A stretch of 5,804 nucleotides of DNA from Methanobacteriota archaeon. Its GTDB lineage: Archaea > Halobacteriota > Methanosarcinia > Methanosarcinales > Methanosarcinaceae. The notes beneath the pieces were generated by a model, which saw nothing but the letters and a program-made list of their open reading frames with translations, was not told where the DNA came from and did no database searches. The DNA is taken from contig JAUPKV010000473.1 of NCBI GenBank assembly GCA_030837265.1, positions 1-5,804 of the forward strand, given 5' to 3'. The translations under genes were made by a program, and so were the position numbers. This document shows positions 1 to 5,804 of the stretch, in pieces. Positions within the stretch are counted from its first letter, which is position 1. Every line of letters begins with the position of its first letter.

Positions 1-1991
1 CCTCTATTGGTGTCCACCACGGTTCCCTGTCGTTTGAAGCCCGCGTTGAGGCCGAAGAGGAATTTAAGTCCGGAGCCCTCAGGGGTTTAATCTGCACATC
101 GTCAATGGAACTCGGGATCGACATCGGAAATGTTGACAGAGTGATCCAGTATGGCTCTCCTCGCCAGGTTTCAAGGCTTCTCCAGAGGGTTGGAAGAGCA
201 GGGCACAGGCTGCATGAGGTCTCACGGGGCACGATTATTTCCATGGAAGCCGACGATACAGCAGAGAGTATGGCAATTACAAAAGCCTCACTCGAAGGCA
301 AGGTTGAAGCGATTTCCCCGCATATAAATTCCCTTGACGTTGTGGCAAACCAGATTGCAGGCATGGTTATGGACTTCGGGGAGATCGGGATAGACAGGAT
401 TTTCAGGATCTTGAGGCGCACTTACACGTTCAAAGACTTGCGGATTGAAGAGCTTCAAAGGGTTGTTGCCCAGATAGGGGATTACAAACTGGTCTGGCAG
501 GACAAAGACTCAAACCTGCTGAAAAGGCGCAAAAAAAGCCGGGAATACTATTACGATAACCTCTCCATGATCCCTGACGAAAAGAAGTATGAAATTTACG
601 ATATCGTGAGCGGAAAATCTATCGGGGTTCTGGACGAAGCTTTTGTAGTAAACTTTGCCGAACCCGGAGCCGTTTTTATTACAAAGGGAGATATGTGGCG
701 CGTTATAGAAATGCCTGATCGCGAACGGGAACCGGCCAGGGACAGAATTAAGGTTGAGCCTGTTGAAGGCATGGGAGAGGTTCCGAGCTGGACAGGAGAA
801 GAAATCCCTGTTCCCTTTGAAATAGCCCAGGATGTGGGAAAGCTTAGAGCTGAGACCGCAGCCCTCATTCGAGAAGGACTTGATGACGATGCGGTTGCGG
901 AAAAGCTTCAGAGGAAATATCCAGTGGCAAAGGCAGCCGTACTTGAAGTTATCCGTCTGCTGCGGGACCATGTTGAAGGAAACTTCCCGCTTCCCGATGC
1001 AGACACGATTGTAATCGAAGACGAAGGAGATGCTGTGACCCTGGACGCATGTTTTGGCCACAACACAAATGGGACGCTGGCAAGAGTCCTTACCTCTCTC
1101 CTTTCAGCCAGATTCGGAAGCAGTGTGGCTCAGGAAGTGGATCCGTACAGGATCAGGCTGACTCTCCCGCGCAGGGTCGGTCCTGTTCAGATCCGGGATA
1201 TGCTTCTCTCCTTACGACCGGAACATGTTGAGCCTATTATTGAAATGACCCTGAAAAACACAACCCTCATGAAATGGAAAATGGTCCATGTGGCCCGTAA
1301 GTTCGGTGCACTTTCGCGGGACATCGACTATGACAGGATCAGCATGAAAAAGCTCCTTGAAATCTACGAAGGCTCTTCAATGTACGATGAGGTGGTCCGA
1401 GAGATTTTCCATGACATGCTTGACGTCCCAAGGGCAAAAGAAGTCCTGATGAAAATTGCTGCCGGCGAAATTTCTGTCGAAGTATCAGGTCCTACTCCAA
1501 TTGGCTCAGCCGGCTTTGCTATGAAAAGAGACCTTATCGCTCCGGAGAAAGCCGACCGTTCAATCGTCCTCGCCCTTAAGGAACGCATTATGAACGACAA
1601 AATTATCCTCTTTTGTACGAACTGCAAGAAATGGACCTCCCACCGCCAGGTGAAAAACGTGCCTGAAGAAATCGTCTGCCCGGTCTGTGAGTCTCAGATG
1701 GTTGCAGCCCTCAAGCCCTGGGAAGAAGAGGAAATCAACCTTGTCAAAAAACAGGGCAAAAGTCTCAAAGTTTCTCCTGAAGAAAAGAAGCGCATACAGA
1801 GAGTTTACAGGAATGCAAGCATAGTCCGCTCGCAGGGGAAAAAGGCTGTTATTGCGCTTGCCAGCAGGGGGATAGGACCTGAGACGGCGTCAAGGGTGAT
1901 TGAGAAGATGAGAGTGGATGAGGAGACGTTTTACAGAGATATTCTGATTGCGGAGAGGAATTATGTGAAGACGAAGAAGTTCTGGGAATAA
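1..1991 (+). CDS. lhr: Lhr-family ATP-dependent helicase, C-terminal part (5' end outside window)
   Basis: The frame is open from the window's left edge (first full codon at 3), so the gene is truncated there and the ATG at 105 is internal. 662 residues are visible. Counting from codon 3, the second RecA domain shows HHGSLS (residues 5-10), motif V with [12 protein letters not shown] (31-42), and [20 protein letters not shown] ending at about 69, which contains motif VI. The SPR-x-V-x-RLLQR-x-GR-x-GH pattern is typical of Lhr (large helicase-related) superfamily 2 proteins. Known members are 3'-5' translocases that unwind branched DNA or RNA:DNA hybrids in repair or RNA metabolism. The middle part fits the family's winged-helix and later domains. 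Near the C-terminus CTNC and CPVC (codons 1614-1625 and 1677-1688) form a probable zinc ribbon. The last 90 residues include [15 protein letters not shown], which resembles a helix-hairpin-helix. Walker A and B motifs lie upstream of the window. The final 286 bp are duplicated at 5048-5332. The family call is firm; the exact archaeal Lhr subgroup is not resolved. Confidence 0.9.
   Translation, partial: SIGVHHGSLSFEARVEAEEEFKSGALRGLICTSSMELGIDIGNVDRVIQYGSPRQVSRLLQRVGRAGHRLHEVSRGTIISMEADDTAESMAITKASLEGKVEAISPHINSLDVVANQIAGMVMDFGEIGIDRIFRILRRTYTFKDLRIEELQRVVAQIGDYKLVWQDKDSNLLKRRKKSREYYYDNLSMIPDEKKYEIYDIVSGKSIGVLDEAFVVNFAEPGAVFITKGDMWRVIEMPDREREPARDRIKVEPVEGMGEVPSWTGEEIPVPFEIAQDVGKLRAETAALIREGLDDDAVAEKLQRKYPVAKAAVLEVIRLLRDHVEGNFPLPDADTIVIEDEGDAVTLDACFGHNTNGTLARVLTSLLSARFGSSVAQEVDPYRIRLTLPRRVGPVQIRDMLLSLRPEHVEPIIEMTLKNTTLMKWKMVHVARKFGALSRDIDYDRISMKKLLEIYEGSSMYDEVVREIFHDMLDVPRAKEVLMKIAAGEISVEVSGPTPIGSAGFAMKRDLIAPEKADRSIVLALKERIMNDKIILFCTNCKKWTSHRQVKNVPEEIVCPVCESQMVAALKPWEEEEINLVKKQGKSLKVSPEEKKRIQRVYRNASIVRSQGKKAVIALASRGIGPETASRVIEKMRVDEETFYRDILIAERNYVKTKKFWE
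1614..1688 (+). other. Zinc-ribbon-like motif in the helicase (CxxC-x17-CxxC)
   Basis: Two CxxC pairs, CTNC (codons at 1614-1625) and CPVC (1677-1688), are separated by 17 residues, a spacing suited to a structural zinc-binding knuckle. It sits between the helicase body and the tail module that is duplicated downstream. The duplicate starts 18 bp after the last cysteine codon, so the downstream copy has no zinc site. Zinc binding is inferred from the cysteine spacing only. Confidence 0.65.
1706..1991 (+). repeat. Left copy of a 286-bp direct repeat (intact helicase 3' end)
   Basis: This segment begins AGCCCTCAAGCCCTGG and ends with the helicase TAA. It recurs in the same orientation at 5048-5332. 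The alignment has 19 substitutions and one base missing from the right copy. Similarity starts abruptly at 1706 and ends with the stop codon at 1991. The two copies bracket 3,056 bp that contain only the TPR gene and its spacers. Confidence 0.93.
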
Positions 1992-2020
1992 AAAAATTGT
2001 TCTAGAATTGAGATTCCCAG
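1982..2020 (+). terminator. Possible stem-loop spanning the helicase stop codon
   Basis: CTGGGAAT (1982-1989) and ATTCCCAG (2013-2020) are perfect 8-bp inverted repeats around a 23-base loop. The loop holds the TAA stop, an A-run and the palindrome TTCTAGAA (2000-2007). A T-rich tract (2068-2083, including six T at 2071-2076) lies about 50 bases further on. Archaeal termination depends mostly on such T tracts, so the tract may be the real signal and the hairpin a 3' RNA stabiliser. The downstream duplicate keeps the left arm but not the right arm. This rests on sequence symmetry alone. Confidence 0.3.
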
Positions 2021-2227
2021 TGTTTAGTTTACTCGTGCCTGTTATGTCTCAAGTATTGAGCTATATATTATTTTTTATATTTTGAATCATTCAGGGTATA
2101 TCGGAGCTTCAAAATCAAAATATAGTGTTACATAATCTACTTTGTTGTTAACGTTTGGGAACTAAAGACAGAACTATCTTTTAATGATAAAGTAGTTCCT
2201 TATGAAATATTCTTTATGCTATTTTTA

Positions 2228-2246
2228 TTATAAATACAATTTATAT
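2228..2246 (+). promoter_or_regulatory. Candidate archaeal TATA boxes upstream of the TPR gene
   Basis: TTATAAATA (2228-2236) and TTTATAT (2240-2246) resemble archaeal TATA elements bound by TBP. Archaeal transcription usually starts about 25 bases downstream, which would put the start near 2260-2272 and leave a leader of roughly 40-50 bases before the ATG at 2313. The region is AT-rich, so similar strings also occur by chance, for example CTATATAT at 2061-2068. Position relative to the gene is the main reason for choosing these two. Confidence 0.35.
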
Positions 2247-2302
2247 CTAGGACCTTCTTAGATGAAATCCTAACCTTTACCTCTAATTTTAAGCTATCGG
2301 TT

Positions 2303-2309
2303 TGAGGAG
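2303..2309 (+). promoter_or_regulatory. Ribosome binding site of the TPR gene
   Basis: TGAGGAG is complementary to the anti-Shine-Dalgarno end of archaeal 16S rRNA and lies only 3 bases before the ATG at 2313, a tight but usable spacing. An in-frame TAA at 2271-2273, with no start codon between it and 2313, fixes this ATG as the first possible start. Confidence 0.6.
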
Positions 2310-2312
2310 TTT

Positions 2313-4985
2313 ATGTCGGGCAATAAGTCAAACGGTGATAAGACTATTCAAGATGGTCTTAATCTCATGAAACAAGGAAAGTACCAGGAAGCTATCTCAA
2401 AGTTAGAGGAAGCTATCTCAAAGTTAGAGAAGGTTTCTGAGGATAAAATTTCTGTGGTTAAGGCTAATGTAAACAAGGGCATTTGCCTGTATAATCTTCA
2501 AAGAGAAACGGAAGCTAAAAGAATCTTTGAGGGTGCAACTCATGAAAAAACTGAAGGTCTTTCATGTCATACAGGTCTGGCGCATTTTTATCTTGAGGAA
2601 TATCTTTCATCTCTTTTCTTTTTTTATAAAGTTTATTCCAAAGACTTTTCCCAAGATCCCCGTAAACAAGTTGTGCTTTTTAGGATCGGTTCAACGTATC
2701 TCGAATTTCTTGAGCAACTTCGGAAATTTAAAGGCGAAGCCCTTCAGGGTAAAAATGGAAAATATCTGGATAAATGGTTAAGAGAAATCAATTACTTAGA
2801 AGTAACACCTTTGAAGGATAGTGGAGAACTGGATGGTAAGATAGATGAAGTAAGTGTTTTTTGCAAGAATCTCGAAGAATTAAAATCTGACCTTTTATCT
2901 CTGAAGAATAGTAAAGAACTGAATGATAAGAATGATAAGGTAATTACTTTTTGCGAGAAGTGGATTTCCAAGGTCAACCATAATGCAATAAATTTCCTTT
3001 CGGACGGAATCTCTTTTTTGGATGGAATCTCTCTAAAAGAAGAAGACAAATCTGTGTTTTTCTATAACAAAGGGGTTGCTCTTTCGCATATTGAAAAATA
3101 TGAGGAAGCTATTAAAGCTTTTGATGAAGCCGTGAGCAGTTATCCAAAGTATGCCCTGGCTCTTAATAACAAAGGGAATATTTGTGTAAAAATGGAAAAA
3201 TATTGTGATGCAATAGAAGCATATACAAAAGCCATTGAAATAAGTGATATGAAATATTCTATTGCATATAATAATCGGGGGCAGGTTTATTTTAATCTTA
3301 AGAACTACAAAAAAGCTCTTGAAGATTTCGACAAAGCAATTGAATTAAATCAGTCAAATTACAATGCTTGGACTAATAAAGGTACAGTCTTTTTTTATCA
3401 AAAAGATTATGGAAAAGCGAAAGAAGCTTTTGAAAAGGTTCTTGAATTAAATCCTGATTATGTTTTATCAAATGTTTGTCTCGCTAAGATTTGTCTTTAT
3501 CTTGGGAGTTCTACTCTGTCATATGAAATGATTAACAAAACGTTTGATATCGATGTAAGAAATGCTGAAGCATGGAGACTGAAAGGCCAACTCCTGCTTA
3601 AGGACAAAAAGTATGAAGAAGCTAGCAGGTCTTTTGACCTTGCATTTCAATACTCAAAGGAAGATCCATCATTTCTTGTCCTATGGAAGGCTTATGCCCG
3701 TTATCTCGAGGTGCTTGATCGAGAGACTCTCTCTAGCGAGGATAAAGAAGAAAAACCACAGGTTGTATGGTCTCGTGAGACTAAATCTCTCGATGAAAGA
3801 GTTGTAGATGTATCCAAAAAGGTGATTAACTCTCTACCTATCAAATCAAATAATTTTCAATCTTCAAATAAATCTCCCGACAAAAAGGAAAATGAAGGTT
3901 CTAAATTTAAAAATGAGTATTATTCTATCATTCGGGAACTGGAAATGTACTCCTCTATTTGTTGTAAGGGGAAGGAGACTGCCAGTCACGTTATATTGGA
4001 TCTATTGACCGATTCCCTCCTTTGGGTAAAAAAGAATATAGAGCTATTTTTTTTACCAATCGTTAGGTATTCTTTTATTAATTTCAAATATTTTTCAACT
4101 AAACGCCTTATATATATTATAATTTATCTACTAATGGCTATATTAGTAGCATTGTTCGCCAAAATAATCTTTGCTGAGTTAGTAATTAATTACTTACTTC
4201 TGGGTTCTCTTTTAATCTTTATAATTTTGGTATTAGTTGTTGTATTTTCGTACTATTATTTTAAATCAAACCTGCAATCAATAAATTCAGCTTTAGAAGG
4301 TTATGAACTTGAAAACGTTAAGGCTTACGTTCTATATCTCTTAGGATGTCTTTACTATAAAGTAGGTGATTACTTCGAAGCCAAGAATAAACTTGAAGAG
4401 TGCATAAAACAAGGTCCAAAGGACATAAAAAAATCTGCTTCCCAATTGCTTGATCATATTTCAGCAAACTATATCAGGTCTCCCTGGTGGACATGGTGGC
4501 TATATTCCCCTACTTATCGCTGGACAAAAAGAATTATTTTTGCCTTTTCTTCACTTGGATTTATTGCTTTGCTGTTATTCCATCCATTTATATATTCTAT
4601 CTTGTTCAAATTTATCTATTTAAGTCAATTTAAGGACTTTTTTACAGAGGCAAATGTTACTTCCAATGTGACTAATTATACAACTACTACAGAAAATCTT
4701 ACTGAGACTGCCATTGAATCTTCTAAATTAGTCCTATACAATAATACGCTCATTAAATCTAATGAAATTTTCATGAATTTTGATCCTTTACCTGTAAACA
4801 ATATTCTATATTATGTACTTGTTTCGATTCCCATTTTTATTTTGTTTTCTCCTCACGTCTCAAAACTCACCTTCAAAACTACACCTGTAGAAATTGAGAC
4901 GAAAAGCCCAAAAGACTTTGAGTTTATTTTACATCCCTGTTTGATGGACGATGTTGTAAGGAGGATAGATGATATCCCTGATTAA
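2313..4985 (+). CDS. Large TPR-repeat membrane protein with four predicted transmembrane segments
   Basis: This is an 890-residue protein of unknown specific function. Two or more degenerate TPR-like units lie at about 9-79. A second array of regular 34-residue TPRs covers 246-279, 280-313, 315-348, 349-382, a weaker 383-416, and 417-450, with typical positions such as NNKG, Y-x-x-A and A-I-E/L-N-P. A charged linker (470-535) leads to hydrophobic segments at about 598-620 and 626-650. An isolated TPR-like hairpin follows at 668-700, then a Trp-rich stretch (SPWWTWWL, 723-730, and W737), a third hydrophobic segment at about 741-769, and a fourth at 830-846. Basic residues before segments 1 and 3 (KR 597-598, KR 739-740) suggest a cytoplasmic N-terminus. 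The loop at 770-829 has five N-x-T sequons and would then be outside. There is no signal peptide and no catalytic motif. TPRs normally bind protein partners, so a membrane-tethered scaffold is the reasonable inference. Coding DNA is far more AT-rich than the helicase gene. It lies between two copies of the helicase 3' end, which suggests acquisition as an insert. Confidence 0.88.
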   Translation: MSGNKSNGDKTIQDGLNLMKQGKYQEAISKLEEAISKLEKVSEDKISVVKANVNKGICLYNLQRETEAKRIFEGATHEKTEGLSCHTGLAHFYLEEYLSSLFFFYKVYSKDFSQDPRKQVVLFRIGSTYLEFLEQLRKFKGEALQGKNGKYLDKWLREINYLEVTPLKDSGELDGKIDEVSVFCKNLEELKSDLLSLKNSKELNDKNDKVITFCEKWISKVNHNAINFLSDGISFLDGISLKEEDKSVFFYNKGVALSHIEKYEEAIKAFDEAVSSYPKYALALNNKGNICVKMEKYCDAIEAYTKAIEISDMKYSIAYNNRGQVYFNLKNYKKALEDFDKAIELNQSNYNAWTNKGTVFFYQKDYGKAKEAFEKVLELNPDYVLSNVCLAKICLYLGSSTLSYEMINKTFDIDVRNAEAWRLKGQLLLKDKKYEEASRSFDLAFQYSKEDPSFLVLWKAYARYLEVLDRETLSSEDKEEKPQVVWSRETKSLDERVVDVSKKVINSLPIKSNNFQSSNKSPDKKENEGSKFKNEYYSIIRELEMYSSICCKGKETASHVILDLLTDSLLWVKKNIELFFLPIVRYSFINFKYFSTKRLIYIIIYLLMAILVALFAKIIFAELVINYLLLGSLLIFIILVLVVVFSYYYFKSNLQSINSALEGYELENVKAYVLYLLGCLYYKVGDYFEAKNKLEECIKQGPKDIKKSASQLLDHISANYIRSPWWTWWLYSPTYRWTKRIIFAFSSLGFIALLLFHPFIYSILFKFIYLSQFKDFFTEANVTSNVTNYTTTTENLTETAIESSKLVLYNNTLIKSNEIFMNFDPLPVNNILYYVLVSIPIFILFSPHVSKLTFKTTPVEIETKSPKDFEFILHPCLMDDVVRRIDDIPD
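2388..2429 (+). repeat. Perfect 21-bp tandem duplication inside the TPR gene
   Basis: Two identical 21-base units (2388-2408 and 2409-2429) encode EAISKLE twice (residues 26-32 and 33-39). The unit is a whole number of codons, so the frame is kept. It lengthens the second helix of the first TPR-like unit by two helical turns. Lack of any mismatch between units suggests a recent event. Confidence 0.9.
2811..2960 (+). repeat. Diverged 90-bp-period duplication inside the TPR gene
   Basis: Bases 2811-2870 and 2901-2960 align with a 90-base offset. The encoded segments, residues 167-184 (LKDSGELDGKIDEVSVFC) and 197-214 (LKNSKELNDKNDKVITFC), share 10 of 18 positions, including the shared FC at the end. 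Both lie in the region between the two TPR arrays, which otherwise shows no recognised fold. It is older than the 21-bp duplication, judging by its divergence. Confidence 0.7.
3003..3032 (+). repeat. Short 18-bp-period repeat inside the TPR gene
   Basis: GACGGAATCTCT (3003-3014) recurs as GATGGAATCTCT (3021-3032) at an 18-base offset, encoding DGIS at residues 231-234 and 237-240. It lies just before the regular TPR array begins. It may be a small slippage duplication, or chance in a low-complexity stretch. Confidence 0.5.
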
Positions 4986-5047
4986 GAATTAATTCTATAT
5001 CCTCTCATATCTGGGGATGGGACAGTCTGTAGAAATGAACTTTTTAT

Positions 5048-5332
5048 AGCCCTCAAGCCCTGGGAAGAAGAGGAAATCAATCTTGTGAAAAAGCAGGGCA
5101 AAAATCTCAAAGTTACTCCTGAAGAAAAGAAGCGGATTCAGAGAGTTTACAGGAATGCAAGCATAGTGTGCTCGCAGGGGAAAAAGACTGTTTTGCGCTT
5201 GCCAGCAGAGGGATAGAACCTGAGACTGCGTCAAGGGTGATTGAGAAGATGAGGGTGGATGAAGAGGCTTTTTACAGGGATGTTCTGATTGCGGAGAGGA
5301 ATTATGTGAAGACGAAGAAGTTCTGGGAATAA
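5048..5332 (+). pseudogene. Frameshifted duplicate of the helicase 3' end
   Basis: This is the right copy of the direct repeat and encodes the last 94 codons of the Lhr-type helicase, starting at [13 protein letters not shown]. It has no start codon of its own in frame at the left edge, no helicase core and no zinc site. One base is missing near 5191-5194 (GTTTTGCG here against GTTATTGCG in the intact gene). This shifts the frame and gives a TAG at 5214-5216; after the shift the original frame continues cleanly to FWE and TAA at 5330-5332. Substitutions are mainly third-position (12 of 19), so most divergence accumulated while both sequences were coding. It is a remnant and probably not translated. 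The single-base loss could in principle be a sequencing error, but the fragment would still lack the rest of the gene. Confidence 0.92.
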
Positions 5333-5363
5333 GAACTGAAAGATAGCGTTTATGCTGCTAAAT

Positions 5364-5489
5364 TCATTTAAGTAAGGGAGTGACCACTGATAATGAGCTG
5401 ATGTCTTCCAGAACGTCCAATATTTCATGCCCTTTATTTGTGTTTTTCTGAGTTTTGAGGGTTGCTACTGCTTTTGACTCCTGGGCTTG
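5364..5489 (-). other. In-frame continuation after the PLD stop codon; possible severed C-terminus
   Basis: Directly after the TAA at 5490-5492 the same minus-strand frame runs 41 more codons to TGA (5364-5366). It reads QAQESKAVATLKTQKNTNK and then a helix-like tail, GHEILDVLEDISSLSVVTPLLK. The composition looks protein-like: a polar linker followed by an amphipathic segment. It could be the original C-terminus cut off by a nonsense change, or chance, since a stop-free run of this length is not rare. No ribosome binding site or start for separate translation was seen. Confidence 0.35.
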
Positions 5490-5804
5490 TTATGAGCCGA
5501 TGAATAATTTTCTTGTCTGGCACTTTAGATTGTTAGGGTCGTAGAAGGATTTTACCCAATTATCTGTGGGGTCGAGTTCCAATGGTTTGTCTGATGTGCT
5601 GTTTTCCTGAAGGCTTCTGAACCTGTAATTGTCGAATAACCGGATGGCTTCAATGGCGTAATAGTTAGCTATATTGGCGTCGCGTATTTCAATCAAGTTA
5701 TCACAGTTGTTTGTTTCTCCTCCTTGTGCTAGGTTGGAAGAGCCGCAAAACACGACCGGATCATCGCTGTTAAAGTCACATACGACGAATTTGTGATGTA
5801 TGAC
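5490..5804 (-). CDS. Phospholipase D-like (HKD) protein, C-terminal part (5' end outside window)
   Basis: The frame is open from the right edge and gives 104 visible residues before TAA (5490-5492). It begins VIHHKFVVCDF: H3-x-K5-x4-D10 followed by GSSN (21-24) is a complete HxKxxxxD...GSxxN motif, the catalytic signature of the PLD superfamily. Proteins of this superfamily carry two HKD motifs, and the C-terminal position here suggests this is the second; the first would lie outside the window. Members cleave or transfer phosphodiester bonds in phospholipids or nucleic acids, with the histidine forming a covalent intermediate. Substrate cannot be told from this fragment. The DNLIEIRDANIANYYAIEA stretch and the NWVKSFYDPNNLK stretch near the end read as a normal PLD-like C-terminus. 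The GTG at 5751-5753 is internal, since the motif lies upstream of it. The gene converges on the helicase remnant. The same frame stays open after the stop (see 5364-5489). Confidence 0.85.
   Translation of the reverse strand, partial: VIHHKFVVCDFNSDDPVVFCGSSNLAQGGETNNCDNLIEIRDANIANYYAIEAIRLFDNYRFRSLQENSTSDKPLELDPTDNWVKSFYDPNNLKCQTRKLFIGS

Larger units (their letters stand above)
1992..2312. other. AT-rich intergenic region between helicase and TPR genes
   Basis: This 321-bp spacer has no convincing gene on either strand. The only ATG-led frame noticed on the plus strand (from 2202) stops after 19 codons and has no clear ribosome binding site. The spacer holds the possible hairpin at the helicase stop, a T-rich tract at 2068-2083, and TATA-like boxes at 2228-2236 and 2240-2246 upstream of the TPR gene. 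No tRNA-like fold, integrase site or tandem repeat was recognised. It shares no visible similarity with the sequence after the duplicated helicase end at 5333, so the two repeat copies have unrelated right flanks. Confidence 0.6.

Noticed and set aside
510..1061. A 183-codon open frame on the minus strand inside the helicase gene.
   Set aside because: It lies wholly opposite clear helicase coding sequence, has no recognisable motif, and overlaps other antisense frames, as expected for a shadow.
2202..2261. A 19-codon ATG-led frame in the spacer before the TPR gene.
   Set aside because: It has no clear ribosome binding site, consists mostly of Tyr, Phe and Leu as expected from AT-rich DNA, and overlaps the candidate promoter.
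4986..5046. Palindrome GAATTAATTC (4986-4995), a weak 7-bp inverted repeat (4961-4967 with 4998-5004) and a T-run at 5041-5045 as a terminator of the TPR gene.
   Set aside because: The palindrome leaves no room for a loop, the longer repeat is weak and overlaps the coding end, and the T-run is short. Termination here is likely but the site cannot be fixed.
1992..5047. The TPR segment as an insertion sequence or transposon.
   Set aside because: No transposase or integrase gene, no terminal inverted repeats and no short target duplication were found. The flanking repeat is a 286-bp piece of a coding gene.
5231..5428. A 65-codon minus-strand frame over the helicase remnant and beyond.
   Set aside because: Most of it is antisense to recognisable helicase sequence; the protein-like reading in that region is a different frame continuous with the PLD gene.
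5364..5804. Read-through of the PLD stop codon as pyrrolysine.
   Set aside because: Methanosarcina reads UAG as pyrrolysine, but this stop is TAA, so recoding does not explain the open frame beyond it.
1..5804. A DISARM-like defence set, because a helicase and a PLD-family protein are close together.
   Set aside because: The helicase is of the Lhr type, no DUF1998 protein or methyltransferase is seen, the PLD gene is on the opposite strand, and the TPR gene appears to be a later arrival.

Overview
The window looks like chromosomal DNA from a methanogenic archaeon, most likely Methanosarcina or a close relative. That is a judgement from gene style, not a search result. The clues are an archaeal-type Lhr helicase of moderate G+C, long AT-rich spacers with archaeal TATA-like boxes, a large AT-rich TPR membrane protein with an N-glycosylation-type loop, and a phospholipase D-like protein of a sort I associate with these genomes.

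Layout. Positions 1-1991 (+) hold the C-terminal part of an Lhr-family superfamily 2 helicase; its 5' end lies outside the window. It ends in a four-cysteine zinc-ribbon-like motif and a helix-hairpin-helix-like tail. A 321-bp AT-rich spacer follows, with possible termination and promoter signals. Positions 2313-4985 (+) encode an 890-residue TPR protein with four predicted membrane segments. Positions 5048-5332 (+) are a second, frameshifted copy of the last 286 bp of the helicase gene. Positions 5490-5804 (-) are the C-terminal part of a phospholipase D-like protein containing a complete HKD motif. Its reading frame continues past the TAA stop for another 41 codons, to a TGA at 5364-5366.

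The main result is the arrangement. The TPR gene and its spacers sit between an intact helicase 3' end and a degraded duplicate of that same 3' end. The copies differ by 19 substitutions and one missing base over 286 bp (about 93% identity), and 12 of the 19 substitutions fall at third codon positions. This is best explained by the TPR gene arriving on DNA that carried a helicase 3' end from a related strain. That DNA would have recombined into the resident helicase gene and left the displaced resident 3' end as a pseudogene. The TPR gene is visibly more AT-rich than the helicase (two sample 60-base rows: 16/60 G+C at 3241-3300 against 28/60 at 901-960).

Nothing shows that the three genes work in one pathway. 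The helicase is probably housekeeping nucleic-acid metabolism, the TPR protein a membrane-anchored scaffold of unknown role, and the PLD protein an independent convergent gene. No tRNA, rRNA, CRISPR array, transposase or integrase is visible.
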